This document shows positions 44,191-51,725 of a stretch of 64,000 nt of DNA, one piece after another. A model generated the notes under the pieces. The model saw only the letters and a program-made list of their open reading frames with translations. It did not search any database and was not told the DNA's origin. The stretch is from Chitinophaga silvisoli (GTDB lineage: Bacteria > Bacteroidota > Bacteroidia > Chitinophagales > Chitinophagaceae), in assembly GCF_003412465.1 (NCBI RefSeq), contig NZ_QTJV01000002.1:868001-932000 (forward strand). Direction: 5' to 3'. The position numbers and the translations under genes were made by a program. The first letter of the stretch is position 1; each line of letters opens with the position of its first letter.

Positions 44191-47100
44191 TTAAAATTGT
44201 ATTTCGCTTTCCTCTTCAAGGTCGTGCAGTGCGATATGCAGTTTGTGATCTTTTACAAAGTTGCACCATACGCACTCTTCCTTACCGCAGCCGGTATAGA
44301 AATCCTTGTTCTGGATTTTGGTCCAGGTATCTACGATTTGCTGTGTTACGGCTGCAATATCATCGGCGGTGATGAACACTTTCTCTTTGTGATAAACCTT
44401 TTGTTTGTTTGGTTCGATGAAGTCGAATTCAGTGCTGGCTACCTGCCAGCTTTTGGACCGGTAGTTTTCCAGCAGGATTTTATAGAATACGGCCTGTCGC
44501 CAGTAGTCGCCACCATTAGGATTTTTCTCGTTAGGGCGGTCGAACTTTTTATAATCTTTGATGGCCTTTTCGTAATCGCCGGTTTTGTAATCTACTACAT
44601 TCACCTGGTTGCCTTCAAACTCCAGTTTATCCACTTTTCCTTTGAGGGGAACACCACTTACTACAATATTTCGCACGTTTCTTTCCACACTTACGATCTT
44701 GTTCCATGTGCCGATGTAGGTATCGTAATAGTTGGTGAGGATTTCCTTGCCATATTCCATTCTTCTCTCAAAGGATTCGCGGGTAAAGCACTCGCGGTTG
44801 CGGCGCATGCTCCAGGCGAAGTCTTTGATGAATTCTTCACGGGTGGGGAAGGTGTTATTGCCGGCTTCCTGCATTTTCTGGAAAAGCTTTTCCAATGCGT
44901 AGTGTACGGCAGAACCGAACTCTGTATTCTCAGAGCGGCCTGTCGGGATACGAACAAGGTTCTTATAGAAGAAGCCCAGGGGGCAATCCAGGTAATTGTT
45001 CAGTGCTGTCACGTTCATGGTGAAACTAGCCAGCAGGGTGTCGATAAACAACTGGTCTGCACGGGCAATTTCAGGTGCCAGGTGCTTGCTGTAATGCAGT
45101 GCTTCGAAGGCGAACATCGCTTCTTCGGAGAGTTCTACTTTTTCGTTGGGCAGCTGGTGTTCTTCCAGTATTTCTGTGATGAACATACTTGGCTCCAGTG
45201 GCTTTCCATCCAGTCTGAATTCAGGATAACTGATGTACAGGTATTTTTCTGCACGGGTAATGGCTACATAGAAGAGGCGGCGTAATTCCTGTTCATCCGT
45301 ACTGGTAGATTGTGTGGCGAATACGGTATCCGGGAAGGAGAATCCGCTGTTGTTTTTCTTCTTCTTTTCCCAGAGATGAGAGTTAGTACCTGCCAGGAAA
45401 ATATATTCAAATTCCAGTCCTTTAGAGCCGTGTGCGGTGATCAGGTTAATTCCCTTTTCGTTGCCAGACACCTGTACCAGGGGAATAGGAATTTTATTGG
45501 CTTCCATGAGATCTACCATTTCTACGAATGGTACGAGGCTCAGGTCTGGATTGCGGCGGGTTTCTTCTTTGATGAAATCAAAGAGAGCCTGCAATACTTT
45601 CATGAGCCACATTTTTTCCGGAGAATCCATGATGTGGGTGAGGATGCCACCTTCGCTGATAATGCTGGCAAAGAGTTGTTGCAGGGTAAGATTATGTGCT
45701 TCCTTAATCCAGCCTTCCATCATCCTGCTCAGTTCCATCATGGCCAGTTCGGGCGCTTCGGTAAAGAGTGTAAGGTTGCGGGTAGTCTGCCATTCCTGTA
45801 AATATTGACGGATGGACGATTTTTCGGCATATCCTTTTTCTGCCACCCTGATACTTACTTTGGCTATTTCAACAGGAGGTATGTTATAGAAGTCAAAGTG
45901 CATGATTTTGAAGAGCAGGTCATCTCCACTGTAAGGTGTATCCAGTTCTGCTGCCAGGTATCGGAGTATGGTTAATACTTTGCGGGCGAATGGATTTTCA
46001 AAAAGGTTCACATGTCTTTTAGAATAGAAGGGAAGGCCTTTGAGACGGAAGTATTGTGCCAGCTCTTCGCCGAACCGGTTTTCACGATAGATCACTGCTA
46101 TTTTGCCGGCGGGAACGCCTTTTTCCAGCAGGGATACCATGGTATTTGTAATGCCTGCCATTTCATCCCGTGGCGTGTTATAGCGTTGGATGACAGGTGT
46201 GATGTTCAGGTGCATCAGCTTATCATTGCTGGATGTGAGCTGTTTGCTCAGTCCTGGCAGCTGATTTACCAGGCGGGAATTACCATTGTTGTCTATCAGG
46301 GTCATGGAAGCATCCAGGATGTTCTGTACAGAACGATAGTTCTGCGTGAGTACGATGGTGCGCAGGGTTTCTGCAAAGCCACCGGCAAACTGCTCCATGT
46401 TCTCGATATTCGCGCCCTGGAAGCGGTAAATAGACTGGTCGTCGTCGCCCACTACGAAAACGTTGGGCAGTTCTTCGCCGTTGATGAGTTGCTGAATGAG
46501 CCTGTTCTGGGTACCGCTGGTATCCTGGTACTCATCTACGAGTATGTATTGGTAGCGTTCTTTATAATCAGCCAGGAGGTTAGGGTTTTGTTCAAAGGCC
46601 CTGATCACCCAGTTGATCATATCATCGAAATCGTACCTGTTGGCGGCGTGCATGAGGGAGTTGAATACGAGGAATTGTTCAACAGCGGCTTGCAGGCGAG
46701 CCATTTTCTCTGCTTCAATTTCTATTTTATCTGTACGGATATCGCCCTTTTTAAAATTTTTGGTCGCTCTTTTGCAGATAAAATCTTCACGGTTTGGCAA
46801 ATCATCCATATAGGCTTTAATGGCATCTTTGATGTAATCGACAGTCCAGCCTTCCCGCTTCATGGTAGAGAAGAGATTGGAGAGGTTATTCATATCAAAG
46901 TACACATCGCCACGATATCGTTTCAGGGGGTTTTGTTTATCAAAACCGTCGATGAGTTTTTTGAGCAGCTGTATTTTTTCCAGTTCTGATATAGGATCGA
47001 GGCTATTCTTTTCGAAATAGCCGAGGTTGTCCTGTATCACTTCGTTACAGAAGGAGTGGAAAGTGTGGATATTAACACGGTAAGCATCGGGGCCGATGAA

Positions 47101-47349
47101 GTCGGTGAGGCGCTTACGCATGGCAACTGTGCCGGCATCAGTATAAGTAAGGCAGAGAATGTTTTGTGGTAAAAAATCGGTATCACGCAGAATTTTGCCG
47201 ATACGCGATGCCAGGATCTGCGTTTTGCCGGTACCGGGACCGGCTATCACCATCACAGGGCCTTCTGTATTGTCAACAGCTTCCCGCTGTCGTTCATTAA
47301 GCCGATTATATACTTCCTCGAAACGTTGTTGATATTGATCTCTGGACAT
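44191..47349 (-). CDS. UvrD/AddA-type helicase fused to a [4Fe-4S] PD-(D/E)XK nuclease
   Basis: The start is at 47349 (MSRDQYQQRF), giving 1052 residues; the frame is open to 47385. The N-terminal half is a superfamily-1 helicase: IAGPGTGKTQ (Walker A), LVDEYQDTSGTQ, VVGDDDQSIYRFQGA, LTQNYRS and VAITRAEKYLY. The C-terminal 250 residues form a RecB-like nuclease (NVVDYKTGD) with a Cys in DCPLGFFYKN and three in CGKEECVWC, matching the iron-sulfur cluster that staples AddB-type nucleases. It likely resects double-strand breaks. No AddAB partner was found nearby. Confidence 0.93.
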   Translation of the reverse strand: MSRDQYQQRFEEVYNRLNERQREAVDNTEGPVMVIAGPGTGKTQILASRIGKILRDTDFLPQNILCLTYTDAGTVAMRKRLTDFIGPDAYRVNIHTFHSFCNEVIQDNLGYFEKNSLDPISELEKIQLLKKLIDGFDKQNPLKRYRGDVYFDMNNLSNLFSTMKREGWTVDYIKDAIKAYMDDLPNREDFICKRATKNFKKGDIRTDKIEIEAEKMARLQAAVEQFLVFNSLMHAANRYDFDDMINWVIRAFEQNPNLLADYKERYQYILVDEYQDTSGTQNRLIQQLINGEELPNVFVVGDDDQSIYRFQGANIENMEQFAGGFAETLRTIVLTQNYRSVQNILDASMTLIDNNGNSRLVNQLPGLSKQLTSSNDKLMHLNITPVIQRYNTPRDEMAGITNTMVSLLEKGVPAGKIAVIYRENRFGEELAQYFRLKGLPFYSKRHVNLFENPFARKVLTILRYLAAELDTPYSGDDLLFKIMHFDFYNIPPVEIAKVSIRVAEKGYAEKSSIRQYLQEWQTTRNLTLFTEAPELAMMELSRMMEGWIKEAHNLTLQQLFASIISEGGILTHIMDSPEKMWLMKVLQALFDFIKEETRRNPDLSLVPFVEMVDLMEANKIPIPLVQVSGNEKGINLITAHGSKGLEFEYIFLAGTNSHLWEKKKKNNSGFSFPDTVFATQSTSTDEQELRRLFYVAITRAEKYLYISYPEFRLDGKPLEPSMFITEILEEHQLPNEKVELSEEAMFAFEALHYSKHLAPEIARADQLFIDTLLASFTMNVTALNNYLDCPLGFFYKNLVRIPTGRSENTEFGSAVHYALEKLFQKMQEAGNNTFPTREEFIKDFAWSMRRNRECFTRESFERRMEYGKEILTNYYDTYIGTWNKIVSVERNVRNIVVSGVPLKGKVDKLEFEGNQVNVVDYKTGDYEKAIKDYKKFDRPNEKNPNGGDYWRQAVFYKILLENYRSKSWQVASTEFDFIEPNKQKVYHKEKVFITADDIAAVTQQIVDTWTKIQNKDFYTGCGKEECVWCNFVKDHKLHIALHDLEEESEIQF

Positions 47350-47352
47350 GAC

Positions 47353-47360
47353 TATATTTG
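47353..47360 (+). promoter_or_regulatory. -7 box of the SRPBCC gene
   Basis: TATATTTG, an exact match, 43 nt before the ATG at 47404. A TTG at 47329-47331 is 21 bp upstream. Confidence 0.5.
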
Positions 47361-47403
47361 AAAATGGATTAGCATCCGTCGACACTAAAATATATATGAA
47401 GTT

Positions 47404-47865
47404 ATGGCAAAAATCTATCTGTTGCGGTATGAGCAGGTATTAAATACATCGATACCGGAGGCATGGAAGTTTTTTTCCCGGGCGGATAACCTGGAGAAAA
47501 TTACGCCCTCGTATATGCGATTTGACATTACTTCGCCGGTGACAGATAAGCCAATATATGCCGGTGAAATTATTACTTACGTTATTCATCCTGTGCTTGG
47601 GATACCCTTGCGCTGGATGACAGAAATTACCCACGTAAAAGAGGGGGAATATTTTGTGGATGAACAGCGTGAGGGCCCTTATGGGCTTTGGCATCATCAA
47701 CATCATTTTGAGGCGGTAGCGGGGGGCGTAAAGATGACGGACATTGTACACTACTCACTGCCATTGGGTATTTTGGGCAGGGTAGCACATGCCCTTTTTG
47801 TGCGCCGTCAGCTGGAGGGAATCTTTGCTTACAGGCGAAAGAGGGTACAGGAGTTCTTTGAATAA
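47404..47865 (+). CDS. SRPBCC-family (START-like) protein
   Basis: The 153-residue protein has the cyclase/dehydrase-like SRPBCC fold: an opening strand YLLRYEQVLN, then IPEAWKFFSRADNLEKITPSYMRF, a hydrophobic cavity region WMTEITHVKEGEYFVDEQ and a final helix FAYRRKRVQEFF. Such proteins bind small hydrophobic ligands; the ligand is unknown. No signal peptide is present, so it is cytoplasmic. It is divergent from the helicase-nuclease and shares the intergenic promoter region. Confidence 0.85.
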   Translation: MAKIYLLRYEQVLNTSIPEAWKFFSRADNLEKITPSYMRFDITSPVTDKPIYAGEIITYVIHPVLGIPLRWMTEITHVKEGEYFVDEQREGPYGLWHHQHHFEAVAGGVKMTDIVHYSLPLGILGRVAHALFVRRQLEGIFAYRRKRVQEFFE

Positions 47866-47889
47866 CATTTAGATGTTATAACAAGAAAG

Positions 47890-47920
47890 TTGACGGATAG
47901 TTGGAGAATAGCTATCTTAG
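47890..47920 (+). promoter_or_regulatory. Candidate promoter of the ECF sigma gene
   Basis: TTG (47890-47892), 20 bp, TATCTTAG (47913-47920), one mismatch to the -7 consensus. It lies 21 bp before the TTG start codon. Confidence 0.4.
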
Positions 47921-47941
47921 TTATAGTTAAACCGACAACAT

Positions 47942-48445
47942 TTGGGACAGCCTGCTGTTCATATTGATGAGCATTTACTAATTGAACGCTTGATTGCTGG
48001 TGACCCCGGAGCAAGGGAGTTATTGTATGATTACTATGGCCCGGCTCTTTACAGCATAATCTTACAAGTGGTTCCAGATAATAAAAAGGCAGAAGACATC
48101 CTTACTACTGTGTTTGTACGTATATATAGTGACATCTATACTTACAAGGAGTCCGGAAACACCCTACTCTTCGGCTGGATGATGCGCCTGACAAGGGAGA
48201 TAGTGTTTTCCGACGGGAGTTATGCAGGGGGGGAAGTAACTGAAGGGGTACTACTCCAGGGGAATAATTCGCTTCAGCGATTTACCAACACATTACCACA
48301 GGATAAACAAAAGGTTTTTTACCTGTGCTACTTTAAAGGCCTGCCCAAAGAAGCGGTAGCCCGGATGATGGGGGTAGAGGCAGAAACGGTAGCCGGACAG
48401 ATGAAGGAAATAATGATGGCTTTCAGAAACTTTTTAAGGAACTAA
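47942..48445 (+). CDS. ECF-type RNA polymerase sigma factor (copy A)
   Basis: The start codon is TTG at 47942. The 167 residues include sigma region 2 (LLYDYYGPALYSIILQVV, KAEDILTTVFVRIYSDI) and region 4 helix-turn-helix (DKQKVFYLCYFKGLPKEAVARMMG). The linker is short, as in ECF factors. The stop codon is immediately followed by the TTG start of an anti-sigma gene, and a second anti-sigma paralogue follows. This gives a compact sigma/anti-sigma operon. The target promoters are unknown. Confidence 0.88.
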   Translation: MGQPAVHIDEHLLIERLIAGDPGARELLYDYYGPALYSIILQVVPDNKKAEDILTTVFVRIYSDIYTYKESGNTLLFGWMMRLTREIVFSDGSYAGGEVTEGVLLQGNNSLQRFTNTLPQDKQKVFYLCYFKGLPKEAVARMMGVEAETVAGQMKEIMMAFRNFLRN

Positions 48446-48940
48446 TTGGAACTCGATCATTACATACAAAGCGGTATTATAGAGAGCTACGTACTTGGGC
48501 TTGCTACCAACATAGAGGTAGAGGAGCTGCAATATATGCGTAGGCTCTACCCGGAACTCAACAGTGAAATAGCTGCTGTGGAGAAGCGTATGGAGAGAAT
48601 AGCATTTTCAGAAGCGGTATTACCTCCTGTGCAGCTGAAAGACCGTATTTTACAGCGGATCAACTGGAGAGAGGAAGAGTATTATGATACGACAGATTAC
48701 CGCAGATCGTCCAATCAACGCCAACAGGCCAATTACAACACTACTTACATAAATATCCAGCCAAAGGATAATCAATATATTACGGTACACAAATGGTGGA
48801 AACTCTTTTTCATCGCTGTGTTTATACTTTCAAAAGTTTGTCTGGCTTCGGCTATTTACTTCTATCTGAAGTATCAAATGCAGGAAAAAAAGCTGGAACA
48901 ATTAGCTCCCCGTGCGGAAATACATGCAAATCCCAGGTGA
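48446..48940 (+). CDS. Anti-sigma-factor-like protein, tandem copy 1
   Basis: The start is TTG at 48446, directly adjoining the sigma stop (translational coupling likely). The 164-residue protein begins HYIQSGIIESYVLGLA and has RRLYPELNSEIAAVEKRMERIA, matching the YI-SG-E-YVLGL anti-sigma domain of Bacteroidota, which is cytosolic and binds the sigma factor. A Tyr/Asn-rich linker leads to one membrane helix (about residues 117-140) and a short tail outside the cytoplasm. No zinc-finger Cys/His motif is present. Confidence 0.8.
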   Translation: MELDHYIQSGIIESYVLGLATNIEVEELQYMRRLYPELNSEIAAVEKRMERIAFSEAVLPPVQLKDRILQRINWREEEYYDTTDYRRSSNQRQQANYNTTYINIQPKDNQYITVHKWWKLFFIAVFILSKVCLASAIYFYLKYQMQEKKLEQLAPRAEIHANPR

Positions 48941-49030
48941 TTTTACGGTTAATACCACAAAAAAAGTTATATTATTCAGATTTTAATTTGACATTTGCGT
49001 CCAGGCATGTGAAGTTGACCTTGGGGGAAC

Positions 49031-49516
49031 ATGGTTTCACCTATTATTTTTTGCCTTCTGGACTTACAGGATTACATAGATAGTGGTATTATTGAAAGTT
49101 ACCTGCTGGGACTCGCCTCGGCTGATGATATTGTATTACTGGAACGTATGCGTTATATCTATCCCGAGCTGGAAACTGAAATCGCTATGGCCGAATACCG
49201 GTTACAAAGAATTACAGAAGAAGGAGGTGTAACACCACCTGCAGTTGTCTGGAACAAGATTGCGGCCCAGATCAGTTGGGAAAAACCACCCAGGAACAAA
49301 AGATCTTCGCCTGAAAATCCGACCTATATTTTACAGCCTCAGAAATATACCATGACAGTGAGCATCTGGTGGCGTTGTGCTTTTATTGCGATGGGGATGG
49401 CTATCATCGCTTTATTGGCAAGCACCATTTATTTCTATAACCGTTTTCATCAGATGGAAGACCGTTTTCTCCGCATGCTGCCCAACATAGAGCAGCAACA
49501 GCCAACCCGCAGGTAG
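49031..49516 (+). CDS. Anti-sigma-factor-like protein, tandem copy 2
   Basis: Paralogue of the preceding gene: DYIDSGIIESYLLGLAS and YPELETEIAMAEYRLQRI align with it position by position, and a single membrane helix (WWRCAFIAMGMAIIALLAS) is followed by a short tail. The first ATG is 49031, giving 161 residues with an added hydrophobic start. By comparison with copy 1 the true start could be a CTG at 49058 (LDLQDYI aligned with MELDHYI). Two anti-sigma copies for one sigma factor suggest partial redundancy or two inputs; this is inference. Confidence 0.75.
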   Translation: MVSPIIFCLLDLQDYIDSGIIESYLLGLASADDIVLLERMRYIYPELETEIAMAEYRLQRITEEGGVTPPAVVWNKIAAQISWEKPPRNKRSSPENPTYILQPQKYTMTVSIWWRCAFIAMGMAIIALLASTIYFYNRFHQMEDRFLRMLPNIEQQQPTRR

Positions 49517-49517
49517 G

Positions 49518-49548
49518 TTTGGTACACTTCTTGTCTTTTCTATTTTCG
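49518..49548 (+). promoter_or_regulatory. Promoter of the lipocalin-like gene
   Basis: TTTG (49518-49521), 19 bp, TATTTTCG (49541-49548), one mismatch to the -7 consensus. It is 52 nt before the ATG at 49601. Confidence 0.5.
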
Positions 49549-49600
49549 AGCTGGTAACTAATTGCGTTACTGTCTTATTAAACATTTAAATATTTCATAC

Positions 49601-50101
49601 ATGAAGCATCTTACATTAGCAGCATTGTGCTTGCTGGCATCTCTCTTCACCATATCCTGCAAGACCCAGTCAGGGGCTACTGATACAAGTGTGAGCGCAA
49701 GCAAGGGAAGTGTAAAAGGAAACTGGATTGTTACTGATATCAGCTTTGAAGGGATCCCTCAGCATTCAAAAATTACTGTTTTTGATCAGGCTTCTTATAG
49801 TTGTTTTAAAGGTAGCCAGTGGGTATTCCCGAATAATGAAACAAATGGTTCATTTACGCTGACTTCTACTGAAGATGGTTGTAGTACTGCATCTCAGCCT
49901 ATCGTATGGTCTATTTACAAGGCCGGTGGTGTACAGATGTTACAGTTCAAAAAGATAGGTGGTGGTGTGAAGGCCAAGAATGTAACGGAAGGGTATCGCC
50001 TGGAGATCAGTTCTCTGGACAAAACTACCATGGTATGGAGAGCGGCTGTGAACTATGAAGACAAGACAGGATATATCATTTATACGCTACAGCGTAGTTA
50101 A
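49601..50101 (+). CDS. Lipocalin-like lipoprotein
   Basis: From 49601 (MKHLTLAALC) the protein is 166 residues; an earlier ATG at 49562 lies over the leader. The lipobox is FTISCKT. The mature part has a Ser/Thr linker, then SVKGNWIVTDISFEG and an all-beta sequence with SQWVFPNNETNGSFTL and WSIYKAGGVQMLQFKK, fitting the Bacteroidota lipocalin-like domain (PF13648 type). The cargo is unknown. It is probably anchored in the inner leaflet of the outer membrane. Confidence 0.8.
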   Translation: MKHLTLAALCLLASLFTISCKTQSGATDTSVSASKGSVKGNWIVTDISFEGIPQHSKITVFDQASYSCFKGSQWVFPNNETNGSFTLTSTEDGCSTASQPIVWSIYKAGGVQMLQFKKIGGGVKAKNVTEGYRLEISSLDKTTMVWRAAVNYEDKTGYIIYTLQRS

Positions 50102-50122
50102 GGTATAAGTTATAAAAACGGG

Positions 50123-50148
50123 AACCGGCTGTAATGGCCGGTTTTTTT
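50123..50148 (+). terminator. Terminator of the lipocalin-like gene
   Basis: A 7-bp stem (50123-50129 with 50137-50143) is followed by a T-run, 22 bp past the stop. Confidence 0.8.
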
Positions 50149-50151
50149 ATT

Positions 50152-51057
50152 TTATACCTGTTGTTGTCCTGCGTGCTGCCGTGCAAAGCGCATGAACAGT
50201 TGAGCTAATTTGTCCTGTTGGCCCTGCAGGTATATGAAATGAAATTTCCTTACCAGTTTAAAATTTTTAACGGGTAGAATTTTAAATTCACCGGCTTCCA
50301 GTTCCCGCTGTACGGCTTTCAGTGAGAGGAACGCAGCACATGGTGCATGGTGCAGGTAGGATTTGATACTCTCTGTACTACCCATATACATGGCTATCTG
50401 CAGGTCGGTTAGTTTTAGTTTTAATCTTTTCAGTTCATCGTTAATGACTTCCAGTGTACCTGAGCCATGTTCACGCATGAGCAGGGGAATATTTTTCAGA
50501 TCGGAAGCGCTGAGAGGGCCGTTGTTGTCTCCATAGTTATAGTTCACATTTCCGATCAGGGCTATTTCATCTTTTGCAATTTCCACATACTTGAGTACGG
50601 GATTTTTGGAGCGGCCTTCTATGAGACCCAGCTGAATACTTTTGTCAAAGAGTGCCTGTTCTACCTGTTCGGTATTACCGCTGATCAGAGATGCGGCTAC
50701 TTCTGGATAGCGTTGATTAAACTGCGCCAGTAAAGGTGGTATAAAGTATTGTGCGATGGTAGTACTTGCGCCTAAGGCCAGTAGGCCGCCCTGTTCATGT
50801 TTGAGCTGGTTGATTTCGTATTCGAGATTGCGGTAGCTGGTAAAGATATCGTCTGCATGCCTGAGCATAATCTGTCCTGCTCGGGTAATCTTGATACGGT
50901 TACCGATTCTTTCAAAGAGGGCCATACCCAGCTGTTGTTCCAGCTCGTGAATATGCTTGGTGACGGCTGGCTGGGAAATAAAAAGCTCTTCGGCAGCTTT
51001 GGTGAAGCTTAAGCGCCGGGCAACTGTATAAAACACTTTTAACCTGAAGTCCAACAT
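50152..51057 (-). CDS. LysR-family transcriptional regulator
   Basis: The 301-residue protein has the N-terminal winged helix (FYTVARRLSFTKAAEELFISQPAVTKHIHELE, in parts) and a C-terminal effector-binding domain with two lobes (LLALGASTTIAQYFIPPLL, VEQALFDKSIQLGLIEG, KNIPLLMREHGSGT). The latter resembles regulators of the CysL/CbbR type, but the inducer cannot be told. There is no divergent gene with the usual shared promoter, so the target is elsewhere. It ends next to the lipocalin-like gene terminator. Confidence 0.93.
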   Translation of the reverse strand: MLDFRLKVFYTVARRLSFTKAAEELFISQPAVTKHIHELEQQLGMALFERIGNRIKITRAGQIMLRHADDIFTSYRNLEYEINQLKHEQGGLLALGASTTIAQYFIPPLLAQFNQRYPEVAASLISGNTEQVEQALFDKSIQLGLIEGRSKNPVLKYVEIAKDEIALIGNVNYNYGDNNGPLSASDLKNIPLLMREHGSGTLEVINDELKRLKLKLTDLQIAMYMGSTESIKSYLHHAPCAAFLSLKAVQRELEAGEFKILPVKNFKLVRKFHFIYLQGQQDKLAQLFMRFARQHAGQQQV

Positions 51058-51078
51058 GCGATAAATGTACGAAAATTA

Positions 51079-51106
51079 AAAGGCTGGCTACTATGAGCCA
51101 GCCTTT
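51079..51106. terminator. Terminator after the small repeat protein gene
   Basis: An 11-bp stem (51079-51089 with 51096-51106) has a T-rich stretch on the minus strand, 9 bp past the stop of the minus-strand gene. Confidence 0.7.
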
Positions 51107-51114
51107 TACAATGA

Positions 51115-51396
51115 TTAAGCTTTTTTCTTTGCATCAGCTTTTGGTGCTTTTGCATCTTTATTTTCTTTGTAACGTTTGTCTGGAGTACCGTCTTTTTTCT
51201 TAGGGCCGGTTGCAGTTTTGTCTTCTTTGTTCTCTTTGAAACGTTTGTCAGGAGTACCGTCTTTCTTCAGTTTTTGAGCATCCTGTTTAGCTTCGGTTTT
51301 AGGTTTGTCCTGTTTTTGCTGTGTAGCAGGAGTCTGTGCGAACGCAATAGAGGCACCCATGAGGAGGGCGAATACACCAGTCAGAAACTTTTTCAT
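51115..51396 (-). CDS. Small exported Lys-rich repeat protein
   Basis: The 93-residue protein has a signal peptide ending at IAFAQ (about residues 1-20). The mature part is Lys/Asp/Gln-rich and carries two copies of a 16-residue unit, KKDGTPDKRFKENKED at 44-59 and KKDGTPDKRYKENKDA at 67-82, with a 23-residue period. I know of no assigned function; similar repeats in other Bacteroidota are labelled hypothetical. A strongly basic periplasmic protein could bind acidic polymers such as LPS or nucleic acid, but nothing here proves it. Confidence 0.75.
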   Translation of the reverse strand: MKKFLTGVFALLMGASIAFAQTPATQQKQDKPKTEAKQDAQKLKKDGTPDKRFKENKEDKTATGPKKKDGTPDKRYKENKDAKAPKADAKKKA

Positions 51397-51515
51397 AGTG
51401 TTGTTTATTTATTATTAAAAAGTATAGAAAATATTACGTCAATGCTCGTGTTTAAGCGACTGGTACTTAGATAATTAAACCGTAGTTTTCACATATAAAA
51501 TACGTATATATACGC

Positions 51516-51547
51516 TTGACTCAGGTCCTATGTCAGACGTACCTTTG
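51516..51547 (+). promoter_or_regulatory. Candidate plus-strand promoter in the gap before ispG end
   Basis: TTG (51516-51518), 21 bp, TACCTTTG (51540-51547), an exact -7 match. Downstream to the hairpin at 51693-51717 lie only an 18-codon frame (51566-51622) and no known gene. It may drive a small RNA or peptide. Confidence 0.35.
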
Positions 51548-51692
51548 TATCAACCTGACAACAATATGATTAACCCCAAAAGCTATTTGAATGTTAGAGA
51601 AAATGATGCATCGATTGTCTGACTATATATAATATAACCCCTCTATTGATTTTAGTTCGTCCGTTAACCTCAAGAACACGCATAAAGATGCG

Positions 51693-51722
51693 AGGGCTGT
51701 TGTGAACCAACAGCCCTACTTT
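51693..51722. terminator. Hairpin at the end of ispG
   Basis: A perfect 10-bp stem (51693-51702 with 51708-51717) has CTACTTTATTTT on the plus side. Next to it a small CGCAT/ATGCG dyad lies at 51679-51692. It could terminate ispG or a plus-strand transcript. Confidence 0.6.
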
Positions 51723-51725
51723 ATT

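Noticed and set aside
44188..45285. 365-codon plus-strand frame opposite the helicase-nuclease gene
   Set aside because: Antisense shadow of a conserved helicase-nuclease; no family resemblance.
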